From Patiria pectinifera (lineage: Eukaryota > Echinodermata > Asteroidea > Valvatida > Asterinidae), in the NCBI GenBank assembly GCA_029964075.1, contig CM057138.1:9294932-9358931 (forward strand): a stretch of 64,000 nucleotides of DNA, in the 5' to 3' direction. The notes below the pieces were generated by a model. That model was not told the origin of the DNA. It saw only the letters and a list, made by a program, of their open reading frames with translations, and did no database searches. Position 1 is the first letter of the stretch. Every line of letters begins with the position of its first letter. A program made the translations under genes and the position numbers. Below, one piece after another: positions 25,004 through 37,212 of this stretch.

Positions 25004-25736
25004 CAGGCCCGGATTACCCAATAGGCACAGTAGGCACTGTGCCTCGAGCCTACGAAAAATTCGAGGGCCTGCGAAACTACCTCAGTGTGCCATAACACTC
25101 ATGGGCCTACACACACCACACCCACGCGCACAGAAAAGTTTTAAAAGGTTATAGGGTCTCTCTCTGAATTTTCGATCCCACCAAATGACGCTGTGCACCA
25201 TGTAGACATACATGCAGGCCCTACGTATACAATTTACATGTATAGGTTGTCGTCTGAGGCACGGTGCCACCCATAGGCGTCGATCGGGGGGGGGGGCATG
25301 TCGTTCCCCCAACTAATCTCGTCCCTGAATAAATAATTGTAGCCTACATTTGATTCTGTAGCTCAGAAAAGCTGATTCAATGACTCCAAACTCGAAAATG
25401 ATGTTTAAAAGAGGATCTTTTTCTAAAACCTTGCCAGTCGTCATAAATTGCCTCAGACCGCACCACAGAGCATCTAGAATCCATTTTTTCGGGGATCTTA
25501 AGTGGGCCCGGACCCTACGCCGTTTATGCTTCACACTCAAATTAGACCTAGTTCTCATCAGGATATACATGTTTTATACCCCCTCCCCCAACCCCAACCC
25601 CACTTTTGAGAAGCGATTGATACCCTGGTGCCAACAGGTTTTATAGCTAGGACCTATACCAGTTTGGCCCGGCTTATTTTGTACAGAATACGGAACACTG
25701 GTGCCTAGGGCCTACGAAACACTTAATCCGGGCCTG
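25004..25736. mobile_element. hAT-like element with a second element nested inside
   Basis: The ends CAGGCCCGGATTA and TAATCCGGGCCTG are perfect inverted repeats. The flanks TCATCATC (24996-25003) and TCATCACC (25737-25744) match in 7 of 8 bases. The interior is interrupted by another hAT-like MITE at 25272-25627. The same outer-inner arrangement starts the window at 1-217. Confidence 0.8.
25272..25627. mobile_element. Inner CATGGGCGTC-family MITE
   Basis: It starts CATAGGCGTCGATCG, ends CGATTGATACCCTG, and is flanked by GTGCCACC (25264-25271) and GTGCCAAC (25628-25635), 7 of 8 identical. Its interior shares the GGGCCC/TCTGTGGTGC block found in the elements at 35173-35290, 36545-36660, 44130-44220, 48180-48310 and 48560-48690. 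Confidence 0.75.
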
Positions 25737-28540
25737 TCATCACCAGTCATATCACATTTTAGCAAAATAGAAGTGAACGTTAACAAAAAGAATTACTAGT
25801 ACCACAACTGCCTTTGACACACCTCAGTTTAATAGCCAATTGATTTGACTTGAGATTTATGAACCTGCAGTGGAATGACTTGTGATTTGCTAAGGGGGCT
25901 CAATTCAATTCAATCGACATTTTGTCTGCACTCTCCAATATACCCGTACAAAATGAGTTCATAATAAAGTCCAATAATGTAATATTAAAGTGACAGGGAA
26001 AAAAGAGGGTGGACAATTAACACAAGTAACAAATTAATAATTAGATTCACATTAATTAAGGTTACGGTTATTAAACTGGACAAATAAAGAAGATAGAGTA
26101 ATGTTGAAGAAGACAAGGCATTGACTATTTGTCCCATATTCATCAGTCTGAGGAAAACATGTCATCAAACCCATCCCGTCTAGAGTCTTGCAGAGGTCTG
26201 GAGAGAAGGATACCAAATTGGGAAGTCATTATTTTAAAAGGAATCGCATATTGTTAGAGCTGAGATTCCCGTGAGATCGACCGAGGAACCTGTAATTTAC
26301 ATGTGATTATTAAACTTATACGGGGACTTAACTACAAATACATATTGACCCGTCGGACCAACAAGTGAAAACCATGCCATTTATTCTATTTAAAGACAAA
26401 GACACGGTTATTTTGGGATCTAACATTTAAAAGGAATTCTACATTGTGAGAGCCAAGCTTCCACTTGTGATTAACTATATTTGGCTTGACTAAACTGCAA
26501 TATTTCTGTTTTGGACAAAATAAGTAAGTTATCAACCAGGTATAGCGGAATCAAGTCAAAGTTCAAGGGAATGAATGACACTTTCGAGATACCGCAGTGA
26601 ATAGGCTGCTTCAAGGATACTACGGACGCTAATAGTAGGGTTGGGTATTATTTCACTTTTTTTTCACTTTTTAATGTGCCCCCTTCAAAATAGGTAGTAG
26701 CCTACTAGAAACAACAATCAAACATTAAAACAAATATTGGAAAAGTTTAACCCCCCTGCACATGCCGCCAAAAAGTTTTGGCTAGCGCACTCTATGGCTA
26801 GTTGAACTGACATGTTCCCTGACTTACAATGTACTTAAGAAAGGCAAATTGTAAGGTACCAGACTATATTAAAAACCATTTGTGCCACACAGGCTATTCA
26901 TAGTTTGTGGACATAGTTGGCGGGTTTAAGTCATTAAAAGCAATAGATTTTGCAGTTCAATGATTACTTAAACAAGTTAAGTTACTTTTACTGGCCTTTT
27001 CTTGCAACATGATTGTGAAAAAGTTGTTTTTTGGTCCTTAGTTAGGTGATTGTTTTTCCATTCACTTTCCCTGAGCATATGACTGCCTTCCTAATTTGAA
27101 ACTTGTATACTCAGACCTTTTCTTTGTTTGTCTTGAGCTATAATCAATAGTAACGAAACGTGAACACCTCCTTTTTATTGTAGTATCACCACTCGGTTCA
27201 GGGTGATTAAGTTCCAACGTCATGATTGTTAATTAAGTTTACAGTTTGTGACCTCCATTTTGCCAATGTTGAAATCTGCCTTGCAGTAAACTTCATGGAT
27301 AATTTGTTGTGTAATTAATATGAGATCGGTAAAAATATTGGTATTAATTCTATTTAGTGCTTTATCAGCCCAAGTCAACCTGGTCAAAGCTATACATGTA
27401 CTAATTGATCTCATTGAGCGAAGATAGCCAGGTTCCTTCTGAGAATACTCTGGTGTAACAATTTAACAATACCAGAAGTAATGTGCAGTGGAATTCTGCA
27501 CAGGATGAATTCAAGGATAAACTATAAGGCATGGGAAGACCATTCATATCATCAGACCAGGTTGATAAGTATATGAGTGTATGGAAGACTAGTCCCTAGA
27601 CTAGGCAAATCTGAAGCTATATTTGGGTAACAAAAGCAGATGCCAGGATGGATGATTTTCAACAGGGCCGGCCATGGACATCTCTTAAATAAGTAGTCCA
27701 ATGCATTCAGCATGAATCATGCCCACAATGACTTTTGAGTGAATAGAAATATACTATTCTCTGTTTTTCCCTTTCAATTCAGCATATACATGTAAATTTA
27801 TCTGACATAATTGAACTTGTTTAACACTTGGACTAATACTAGCCAAGTTATGTGTAAGCTTGGAAAAACGGGAAAAATTCAACAAATCACAAACAATTAA
27901 AAGTGCAATCCTCCTCTTTGGGCAATTTTCAACGGTCCATTTAATTTCAGGAACATGTTTTTCAACTTTTGTGTTTTTAATTATTGTTTTGGTGTATGCT
28001 GAAAACATATTTTCCCCTAGGAAAAACAAAAATAAGTAGACCTGTTGGTATATATAACTGCATTCCGCATACAAAGCTGCATGGACATGTGTTTTAAACC
28101 TAAGATTTTTCTTTTTAAAAGTAAGAATTTGTATTGGCAATGGTTAAAGTTGTAATGAAATACATGAAATACACTTCAGAGGTGAAACAAAAGGATTTAC
28201 TAAACAAAAAATAAGGGAAGTCTCTTTATTTCCTCTATTTTACTAACTTATTTCAAGGCTAGACCAGTGCGGGAGAAAATAGTCTGGAGCCAAACAATAG
28301 TTACATACACCTTGTGCACAAAGAGTCGGGGCACCATACCATATTTTCAAAATGACACTTTGAGGGCCATGTACAGGGGGTTAACGGTCTCAAATGATTG
28401 TTTAAGTATTTTGCCCTTGATTCCCATGGGTCACGACATATTTTGAGGGGGCAGCTAAAAAAGTATGGGCTAATACCCACCCCTACTAATAGCCTCTTTG
28501 TTGCTTTTCTTTACAAGAGTTTGGGTTTATTGATAGGGTC
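25737..28540. other. Gene-free AT-rich stretch
   Basis: About 2.8 kb with no recognisable exon, tandem array or element end. It is downstream of the dehydrogenase gene. Confidence 0.5.
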
Positions 28541-28594
28541 CATGGGCGTCGTTATGGGGAGGGGAGGGGGCAAGGGGAGCTTGCCCCCTCCCCT
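28541..28594. repeat. MITE left end with G-rich 15-bp hairpin
   Basis: CATGGGCGTC at 28541-28550 matches the left terminus of the MITE family at 34942. It is followed by a perfect 15-bp inverted repeat, AGGGGAGGGGGCAAG at 28560-28574 and its complement at 28580-28594, around GGGAG. No matching right end was found. Confidence 0.6.
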
Positions 28595-28657
28595 GGAAAA
28601 GCCATTTCTTAACTTAACAAAAGCATTCCAGTTTCTTCTGTGGCCTAATTACGCAAG

Positions 28658-28663
28658 TTTATT
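28658..28663 (-). promoter_or_regulatory. Candidate poly(A) signal of the dehydrogenase
   Basis: AATAAA on the minus strand about 215 bases after the stop codon at 28877. Confidence 0.45.
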
Positions 28664-28876
28664 TCTACACCTGGCGATGTTCAGTTCGACTTAACTGAGT
28701 TTCCATTCCAAAATTTCAAGTAAGTGTGGGCATGTTCATACATGATTTGCTATTCGTCTGACGGGAATACGTTCTTACTTCAAGCTAACAGGATTTTCGA
28801 GTTAAACGGTTTTGACTTCTCGAAATTTCACTTTAAGTCTGTCGTTTTACTGAGACAAAAACATCATTATGTGAAC

Positions 28877-29204
28877 TTATTGTTTAAAGGAATGATACAA
28901 GCCTCCCGCCACGTTTCCGGTGGGATCGATCAGCCGGTCGGCAATTCTACTAGCGATCAAAGATCCTGTGGGGTACCGGACATTGGGGTCCTCGCTCAGT
29001 ATGATCCGCTCCACCAGCTCGGCCACTTCCTCGGGCTGCTGGTAGGCCTGAATGATGGGCTGCATGTCCCGCTGCCAGTAATCCAAGAAGACCTCCTGGG
29101 AGGGGCTGTCCCACTTGCCGCAAATGTACTCGGGCTTGAAGGCCGGGTCCATGATTATAGCGAAAGACGGGTTGTAGACAGGACCGGGAACGAGGACGCT
29201 GAGT
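28877..29204 (-). CDS. Dehydrogenase exon 5 (C-terminal)
   Basis: Acceptor CTGCAG|ACTCAG. Encodes LSVLVPGPVYNPSF and the substrate-binding C-terminal region, ending GGLYHSFKQ and TAA (28879-28877). Confidence 0.93.
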
Positions 29205-32200
29205 CTGCAGGTAGAACGAAACAAATATTCGTGTTGTGTTAATTTGGCAGAACTAAGTGCACCGGGATGGCGCTATGGTCAGGACGCATGCTTTTTTGTT
29301 CTGCTAGTAAGGTAATTGACATTAAAAGAAGCTTGCGTGAAACGTATCACGTGATTTAACCTATATATAACATCATACAGTCTAGATTCTCGGCGGTTTT
29401 TCTCTCCACCGGTTTATGGTATTAACTTGTAATCTTCAACATATACCCCGAGTGGTTCATATTTAATAGTCTGACGTCATGATGACGCCATTTGTTGTCA
29501 AATTACAAGCGCTTGTCTGTGAAAACTATTTACCGACTTATTTTACTTATCACTCGAACAAAACACTCAATCATATTCACACTCTGTTATCAGACAGTGA
29601 TAAACATTGTTTTATCGTGAACGTGAACTTGCTTGACCTTTACATCCGGGTCTACAGGACTGTCAAAATGAACATGTATCCTCTCCGAACTACATCAGTA
29701 TGCACTTCCCCTTTTCTGACTGATGACGTCATCAAACCAGAAACAACTTGTATGTGTACATTAAATGTATACTGAAATGTATCATGCCATAAAAGATGCA
29801 TTTTTTAAAACAAAAAATTGATTGTACTTTGAAAGGTTACATTTTTTGATCCTTTGTTCTGACAAAAATATTCAAAACATAACTGGGCAATGTTTAATGG
29901 AATTGTTGTCTGCCCGACCAATCTGCGTTTGTAACTCGACAAACGCGAACCTCTAGTATTATTTTCGTATTTGGAAAACAACAATTTGGCATATTGTATT
30001 TTCTAATGTATAATTATACCCCCTGACTTTGATATTCTAATGAAAATCTTTCGAACAAGAAAGAATCATACAATTAACAAGACAAAGATATCCCCAATCT
30101 AACATGAATGTTTCCTCAGCGGTACAGGTGAGTGAGTCTTTCTATGGAAATGTAATGCACATGCATTTCGCTGGGTGCCTAAATGTGTATCCGTCGGAAA
30201 TCATAAAAGTCAAGTCTCACATGTCGAGGCAAATGATAAGCACGAAAGACAGATCCGTACTAGTAAAATATTCAGGGCACCCGACATACAAAGCAGGACT
30301 GTCTAGTGAAGTTGGCATCAAGTCTAGAGGAAGTTAAGTCCGAGAGCTGTTCCGTTACCAACTGAAGCGTGCGCATTATGGTCACTGACTACACGTGTTT
30401 GCAGAAGAAGAAAAAAAAATAAATGGGTTTAGGACACGCAGACCCGTACCCGTGTTCCAACCCCCCCCCCCCCCTTGGCTACGGTTAAATGAATAGGCGT
30501 AACCTGATTAGTTGAATGAGCCATTTCGTTCTCTATCACGTCGTGTGCTAAAGGCACGACTATTTATATACGCCTGTTGATTGGTCTCAATCTAGAATTC
30601 AAGAGGCGGGTCTTGCATATTTTGGGGGGTGAATATTGATATGCCTGCATATCGCATATACAACATTCATTCCGTATCCACGTTAACTGGGGTACAACAG
30701 TACGGGAATGGACTTGGCATTCCGATGACAACACTTACTTGATGTTGTAGACTTGCCGTAGGATCGGCGACAGGTTTTCGGAGAGACCCTGCAAAGCAAA
30801 CTTCGAGGCAGAGTAGAAGCCATGAAAGGGATATCCTGAAACCAATCAGATAAGTTGTGATTAGTTCTAAGTATCATGGGAATAAAAAAAGGTTATATTT
30901 TTTTGCATTGCTCGTATATACAACGCCTTGAGATTTTTTTTTAATTTTAATAATAAATACCTTTGATTACTGGACTTTTGCATTAGCCCCCCTTCTAAAT
31001 TTGTTTTCCACGCCCCTTCTGGATGAATAAGGGGAACCAGTTTTTCAAGTTTTACTTTTCGCTCCCCCCCCCCCACATCCCCAGATCGTATATAACGGCG
31101 TAATAAAGCCGTAACGAAAACAACAAATGTGTTTTCGGGGAAATCAACCTCGGACGAGACTGGTGCATGTCCAACTACATGTATTTGGAAAGACTGACTT
31201 CTTCTGGTGGCAGATTATTGAGAGATGGGTACAAAACAGAGACTTGTATACCAGATGTTTCTGTTGACACAATCGACTGATGCAGTACTAACTAAATGGG
31301 TATCGGATGGTTGTTGCATGTGCCAGTCTATTTTCTGGGGTTTCATGTTTTCAATACCATAAGGTTTTGGGACTTTCATACACAATATTCAGAGTCCCAA
31401 TTGTTCGCACTAGGACAGTATTACGATAGTTATCACTGAAGTACATTGATTTGGTCGATGGGAAAAGGCATGAGGGAATGTTTGTTTCGGATGTATCACT
31501 TCCTAGATTATCGCTGTGTGCTAGACAAGATACAAGAGTAAGGTTTGTAGTTTGCACTTTCAGAAATATTTGTTTTATGTAAAACAACGTGTTTTTTTTA
31601 AACCAGTAGCGGATCGCCCCCCCCCGCCCTCCCCCCCCCTCCCCCCCCCCTCCCCGGGTCGGGAGCTGAAATCAAAACTGCGATATAAGTAAAACGAGGA
31701 CGAAAATACTTTTAAAGATCGACTCCAAGTTCCTTATTATCGACTTTATTCCCAAATTACCTCTGAATTGAGGAGGCGACATGCCCTAGACACCCTTTGC
31801 AGGGGCACCTCTTCGCTCAAATATCATCCCCTTCTGTTCCATGCACTTCCTAAAAGTTAGACACCCCCACCACCCCGGCAGCATTTGCCAGAGGACGAAT
31901 ACAATATTTTACTGTCCGAAATACGTCAGGGAAAATTCCGAACATGAATTATTTACAAATCAACTAGGCAGAGTCGGTCTTTATACCTTCTATGCCCTCT
32001 CCGCTCGTAGTATTGATGATGCGGCCGGATTTCTGCTTCTTCATGACGGGCAGTACGGCTCGTATGACCCGTGTGGGACCCCACACGTTGGTATCCATCA
32101 TAGTCTTAGCCGCGTCGAGGGGCTCGTCTCCCATGAAGTAGTCGTCAAATACAGAGAAGCCGGCATTGTTAACTAAGAGATTTCAAAGGAACGAGGTTGA

Positions 32201-33822
32201 ATGAAACTGGGTGTGCCACACAAGAGGCCTCATTCGAAATAACTTTCAAATGAAACTTCCATCGAAACAAAATAAAAAGAATTAGACCAAGTTGTGCCAT
32301 AATAATTTCAGTTTCGCATAATCTGCGGCTTGGCTAAAATGTTAGACTTGTTCCCGCCCCAGGACAAGAAACCAGTCTAGTCGCAGCTTTTGATGACAGG
32401 GTTCCAGATGCCCAGAATAATGAAATAATATGTTTCATTTACATTTACATTAATACATACAAGTTCAAAGTTTGCCAGGTTAAATCGAGTTTGGGACGTT
32501 ATAAAACGTAGGCTTACATCATCCGCAGCACCCACGAGACTCAGTACAGACGGGGGAAATAAGAAACGTATTATGTGCAAAAAAAACCTAATAAACAATA
32601 TACTCTAGATACCTTTACAAGAGAAAGTGGAACGACACGTTTAAAAGGTATACTCAATGCACTGTGTAGGCCTATCAAGTAGTTGTGTAAAATTAAACAC
32701 AACAGAACATTTTCAATACACATTAGTTCAAGGCCCGAGCAAAAGTGTAGATATCTTTTCCACGCCACTAGTGAGACATTTTACGCGCGAATATCCACAG
32801 GTGTGATGAGACATTCATTTTTGTGTTTCTCCTTGAGAACGTGTATTTATGCTCAAACTAGAGAGGGCCAGCCTATTGTCTTATTCGTATTTACTTCACT
32901 GATTGATTGGCTCATTGAATGCCTGTCGCTGCTTGTTTCATTTATTCCATACGAGCGGCAACAGTGCAATGTTCATTTCAAATGTGTTATTGCTATATTC
33001 TACAAACTTCTTACCCATTCTGATCAATGGGATATATATTTATTTTTTGGTACTTGATTTGTTACTAGATTTATCTATATTTATCCAGATTTATCTTATT
33101 TAACATTCATTGTCTTGTGTACTTTACACTCTGTCCGCAAACATCACAGGAGTTAATTGAGTTAAACAATTAAGTTAAACGATTGCACTTACAGACAACA
33201 TCGATTCTGCCGTTGTCTCGCACAATCTCGTCAACTAACGACGTGATGGTGTCGTTTTTTGTGACATCAAGCTCCCGGATGAATAGCGTCTTATCGAGGG
33301 TTTCCCCGGCGGCTGTTTCCAGTTGCCCCTTCTTCGCCAGATTTCGCATGGTTGCATAAACCTAGTAGGATAATTCAATCAGTTTTTAATTTTTGGTGTT
33401 CTCCCCTTTCGGTTGCAATATGAGACCACGTTTAGTTAGTGAGCAATACTACATAGATCCGACGCCTCATAGCTCCGACGCCTCGTAAGCCCGACAAATT
33501 CAACGCCTCGTTTTTACGTTGTCGGACTTATGAGGCGTTGGATCTATGAGGCGGAATAAATAAATGTAATGCCTCATAAGTCCGACGCCTCATAAGTCCG
33601 AAATTTCGGACTTTTGAGGCGTCGGACCTATGAGGCGTCGGACTTATGATACGCCCCCTTTTTTGTATCTCACAAAAAGTAGGCAATAATTGTGAGAACG
33701 GAGTATGGGAATAAAGGAAATCTCACCTTGAAATCATGTTTGGATTTTGAAGCCAGATGCACAGCAGTTGCAAGCCCCATTCCTGTCGAGCAACCTGTTA
33801 TGAGTACAACAGTCGGTGCCAT
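28877..33822 (-). CDS. Short-chain dehydrogenase, RDH8/HSD17B1-like, complete 5-exon gene
   Basis: Exons 33822-33727, 33361-33193, 32172-31987, 30835-30739 and 29204-28877 join in phase (0, 1, 1, 2) to 291 codons and TAA, and every intron is GT-AG. The protein is a classical SDR that should use NAD(P)(H) to interconvert an alcohol and a ketone or aldehyde; retinoids or steroids are likely substrates by family. Visible marks: TGCSTGMG cofactor loop at residues 9-16, NNAG at 90-93, Asn117, catalytic Ser145, and Tyr158-x3-Lys162 in YSASK. PGPV with YNPSF follows, as in RDH8 and 17-beta-HSD1. The size fits, about 20-40 residues short of the vertebrate proteins at the C-terminus. No membrane anchor is obvious. 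The exact substrate cannot be told. Confidence 0.92.
30739..30835 (-). CDS. Dehydrogenase exon 4 (YSASK active site)
   Basis: Acceptor TTCAG|GA, donor CAA|GTAAGT. Encodes YPFHGFYSASKFALQGL with Tyr158 and Lys162, then a helix to VYNI. Confidence 0.93.
31987..32172 (-). CDS. Dehydrogenase exon 3 (NNAG, Asn, catalytic Ser)
   Basis: Acceptor CTTAG|TT, donor AAG|GTATAA. The split codon gives Phe before NNAG, where Val, Ile or Leu is more usual. TNVWG carries the conserved Asn and TTSGEG the catalytic Ser145. Confidence 0.92.
33193..33361 (-). CDS. Dehydrogenase exon 2
   Basis: Acceptor CTAG|GTT, donor TCT|GTAAGT. Encodes residues 33-88, including VYATMRN after beta-2 and LDVTKNDTI, the acidic D-V-T motif near the adenine ring. 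It ends in phase 1. Confidence 0.92.
33453..33652. mobile_element. Fold-back TCCGACGCCTCATAAG element, copy 2, in intron 1
   Basis: Same modules as 7771-8062: ATCCGACGCCTCATAG units on the left, TATGAGGCGTCGGACTTATG on the right, with AAATTTCGGACTTTTGAG in the middle. It fills more than half of the 365-base first intron of the dehydrogenase gene. Confidence 0.8.
33727..33822 (-). CDS. Dehydrogenase exon 1 (start and cofactor loop)
   Basis: ATG at 33822-33820 is followed by APTVVLITGCSTGMG, where the family begins, so no earlier start is needed. It ends AAG|GTGAGA in phase 0 and codes residues 1-32. Confidence 0.92.
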
Positions 33823-33829
33823 GTTCCCC

Positions 33830-34278
33830 TCGTTTCTATAGGCTTGGAAGCTTGTCTAAAAGAGCAGACTCGGAAAATGTTAGGGTAAATCAAACTCTCC
33901 TACAATACACCATGCACAATGATCGTGAAAGACTATTAGTTTTGTCAGTATCAAGTGCATTGAAGATTTCGAAGTCCAACTCTTTTTGTTTTCCTTTCCA
34001 CAGGCATTTAGATAAGTATTACCTGTTGACCTGCCCTCCTGATAAAAAGCCAACTTCAACAATCCAGCGTGAACATTTTTTTGTTCGTACACGGCCCCCT
34101 TTGAAACAGTTGGACACCAAACAAACAGAACAAATCAAAATAAAAACACGACACAAATTCACTGAAGCAATAGCAGATGTTTATTTATAACAGGTTTTTT
34201 TTTGATGAACAATTACAGGCGGGGAATGTATTTGAAGCTCTAGAAGCTAAACTCCCATTGAGAGCTTGTTATGTGGTA
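33830..34278. other. 5' flank of the dehydrogenase gene
   Basis: Presumed promoter side of the minus-strand gene. No TATA box or other convincing motif was seen. Confidence 0.4.
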
Positions 34279-34938
34279 CAGGGCGAGTCCAAAAAAAAAG
34301 CGGATGCCAAAGCCAAAGGAATATATTTCATATTTAAAAAATATGTAGCACCAAAACTAATTATAACTGGTAAGCCAATTTAAAAAGTACTTTTAGATAG
34401 AAAAAAAATATTTCAATTGCTCAATTCGTTCAAATTATATCACCATTCAAACGAGATAACCCTACAATCTGTTTCGTCCAAAAAATGCGATTTAATTGTC
34501 TTCTAACGTCACCACCAAAAAAACCTCCGTTTAAAAGTTAAGAATATATTTAACAAAGTCCTTTTGAAGGCCCGTCTTAAAAAAAAACCGTGGATTTTTA
34601 TAAATTCTATTGTTAACCAAAGCGGGGTTGTTAATTAAGATATTGTGTACTACAGTTGTTAAAACGAGTATTGTGTGTCATTTTCTTTGTTGTTCAAAAC
34701 AGTCAGAACACGCCATAAATTGCATTTTTTTTGACGAAACTGATTGTATTGTCATTTCGTTGAAATGGTGATATAATTTGAACGGATGGAGCAATTGAAG
34801 TAATATTTTCATCTAAAGGTAGTTTATTAAAGTGGCTTAGAAGTCCTAATTATTGTTGGTGCTACACATTTGTTCAATATGCAGTATATTTCTCTGGGTT
34901 TAGGTTCCGCTTCTTTTCCTTTTTTTGTACTCACCCTG
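34279..34938. mobile_element. Mariner-like long-inverted-repeat MITE, copy 2
   Basis: CAGGGCGAGTCC with an A-run on the left and T-run-GTACTCACCCTG on the right, each flanked by TA (34277-34278, 34939-34940). The outer 200 or more bases of both sides are inverted copies of each other: TGTAGCACCAA, TTCAATTGCT and CAAATTATATCACCATT occur on both arms. It is 660 bp with no coding capacity. Confidence 0.85.
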
Positions 34939-34941
34939 TAA

Positions 34942-35340
34942 CATGGGCGTCAATCGGTGGGGGACGGGGGGGGGGGGGACAAGTCCCCCACTTTTTAAAG
35001 TGGGGGCGGGGGAATATCATATCGTTTGCCCCCCCCCACATTTTTTCGTCCCCCTCCAAAAAATGTTTTGCCTACATATGATTCTATAGCTCAGAATACC
35101 TGATTTCATTACTCCGAACTCAAAACTGATGTTTAAATTATAATCTTTTGTTATTTGTAACGTTGTCACAAATTGCCTCAGATCGCTCCTCAGAGCGTCT
35201 GGAATCCAAAATTCTTCGGGGCCCTTAACCGGGACCCGAACGTACGCACGCCGTTAGGGCTTCGCGCTTCGCCCTCGCAAAAGTTCCGATCAACGAATGT
35301 CCCCCCCCCCCACACTTTTGAAAAGCGATTGACGACCTTG
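34942..35340. mobile_element. hAT-like MITE inserted at the mariner MITE terminus
   Basis: Ends CATGGGCGTCAATCG and CGATTGACGACCTTG. Flanked by a perfect 8-bp duplication CCCTGTAA (34934-34941 and 35341-35348), which overlaps the last bases of the mariner-like MITE. G- and C-runs flank the interior. Confidence 0.9.
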
Positions 35341-36319
35341 CCCTGTAACATCAGATTTACGGAACGTTACACGCGCATTGAAGTCAATCAGAGACTGACT
35401 GCAGATAGAATTATCTTTGCTAATCAAAGTTCAAACAACTTTGTGAACTTTTGGAATTTCAACTGTTCCCAAGCCACAATAGTAATAACATTTTATTCGT
35501 GCGTATTAACATGCATCGCTGGCCATGAGTCGAGTATGTGCAGCGAGTCAAAACTTAAATCCAGGATTTGAGTCCAATCTTAAACCCGTTGTCAGCATGA
35601 GGGAGGGGAGGGGTTGTGTATAGATGTACGTCATTGTTTCGCGGCCATTCCCCTATAAGTATACTGTGGTATGCATTAACGTGATATTTGTGAAAAGGCG
35701 AGGCAACAAATATCTTAACGCTATCGCGCGCATAGGAAAGCACTCGACTTTCTGGGCCACAACGTTGAAACCATTTGACAAATACGAAATCTAACATAAC
35801 ATCAATTGATTAGAGCCGGCCAAAGGGCGCTTTTTACTCTCATGATTTCGTCCAAAAAATGCGATTTAATTGTCTTCTAACGTCACCACCAAAAAACCTC
35901 CGTTTAAAAGTTAAAAATATATTTAACAAAGTCCTTTTGAAGGCCCGTCTTAAAAAAAACCGTGGATTTTTTATAAATTCTTTTGTTAGCCAAAGCGGGG
36001 TTGTTAATTAAGATATTGTGTACTACAGTTGTTAAAACGAGTATTGTGTGTCATTTTCTTTGTTGTTCAAAACAGTCAGAACACGCCCGGCCATAAATTG
36101 CATTTTTTTTTACGAAACTGATTGTATGGTCATTTCGTTGAAATGGTGATATAATTTGAACGGATGGAGCAATTGAAGTAATATTTTCATCTAAAGGTAG
36201 TTTATTAAAGTGGCTTAGAAGTCATAATTATTGTTGGTGCTACACATTTGTTCAATATGCAGTATATTTCTCTGGGTTTAGGTTCCGCTTCTTTTCCTTT
36301 TTTTGTACTCACCCTGTAA

Positions 36320-36712
36320 CATGGGCGTCAATCGGTGGGGGACGGGGGGGGGACAAGTCCCCCACTTTTTAAAGTGGGGGGATATCATATCGTTTGCCCC
36401 CCCCCCCCCACATTTGTTCGTCCCCCTCCAAAAAATGTTTTGCCTACATATGATTCTATAGCTCAGAATACCTGATTTCATTACTCCGAACTCAAAACTG
36501 ATGTTTAAATTATAATCTTTTGTTATTTGTAACGTTGTCACAAATTGCCTCAGATCGCACCACAGAGCGTCTGGAATCCAAAATTCTTCGGGGCCCTTCA
36601 CCGGGACCCGAACGTTCGCACGCCGTTAGGGCTTCGCGCTTCGCCCTCGCAAAAGTTCCGATCAAGGAATGTCCCCCCCCCCCCCACTTTTGAAAAGCGA
36701 TTGACGACCTTG
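36320..36712. mobile_element. hAT-like MITE, second copy made by the tandem duplication
   Basis: Same ends and the same CCCTGTAA flanks (36312-36319, 36713-36720) as 34942-35340, differing mainly in G- and C-run lengths. Confidence 0.9.
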
Positions 36713-37212
36713 CCCTGTAACATCAGATTTACGGAACGTTAAACGCGCATTGAAGTCAATCAGAGACTGACTGCAGATAGAATTATCTTTGCTAATCAAA
36801 GTTCAAACAACTTTGTGAACTTTTGGAGTTTCAACTGTTCCCAAACCACAATAGTAATAACATTTTATTCGTGCGTATTAACCTGCATCGCTGGCCGTGG
36901 GTATGTGCAGCGAGTCAAAACTTAAATCCAGGATTTGAGTCCAATCTTAAACCCGTTGTCAGCATGAGGGAGGGGAGGGGTTGTGTATAGATGTACGTCA
37001 TTGTTTCGCGGCCATTCCCCTATAAGTATACTGTGGCATGCATTAACGTGATATTTGTGAAAAGGCGAGGCAACAAATATCTTAACGCTATCGCGCGCAT
37101 AGGAAAGCACTCGACTTTCTGGGCCACATCGTTGAAACCATTTGACAAATACGAAATCTAACATAACATCAATTGATTAGAGCCGGCCAAAAGTCGCTTT
37201 TTGTTCTCATGA

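Larger units (their letters stand above)
34472..37212 (+). repeat. 1.37-kb tandem duplication, two units
   Basis: Units 34472-35845 and 35846-37212 begin at the same TTTCGTCCAAAAAATGCG and stay nearly identical to CTCATGAT. Only scattered substitutions and small indels are visible, so the duplication is recent. Each unit contains the right half of the mariner-like MITE, a complete hAT MITE, and about 500 bp of further DNA. Confidence 0.93.

Noticed and set aside
28724-29242. 172-codon plus-strand frame
   Set aside because: Opposite strand of dehydrogenase exon 5, which has family motifs and splice sites.
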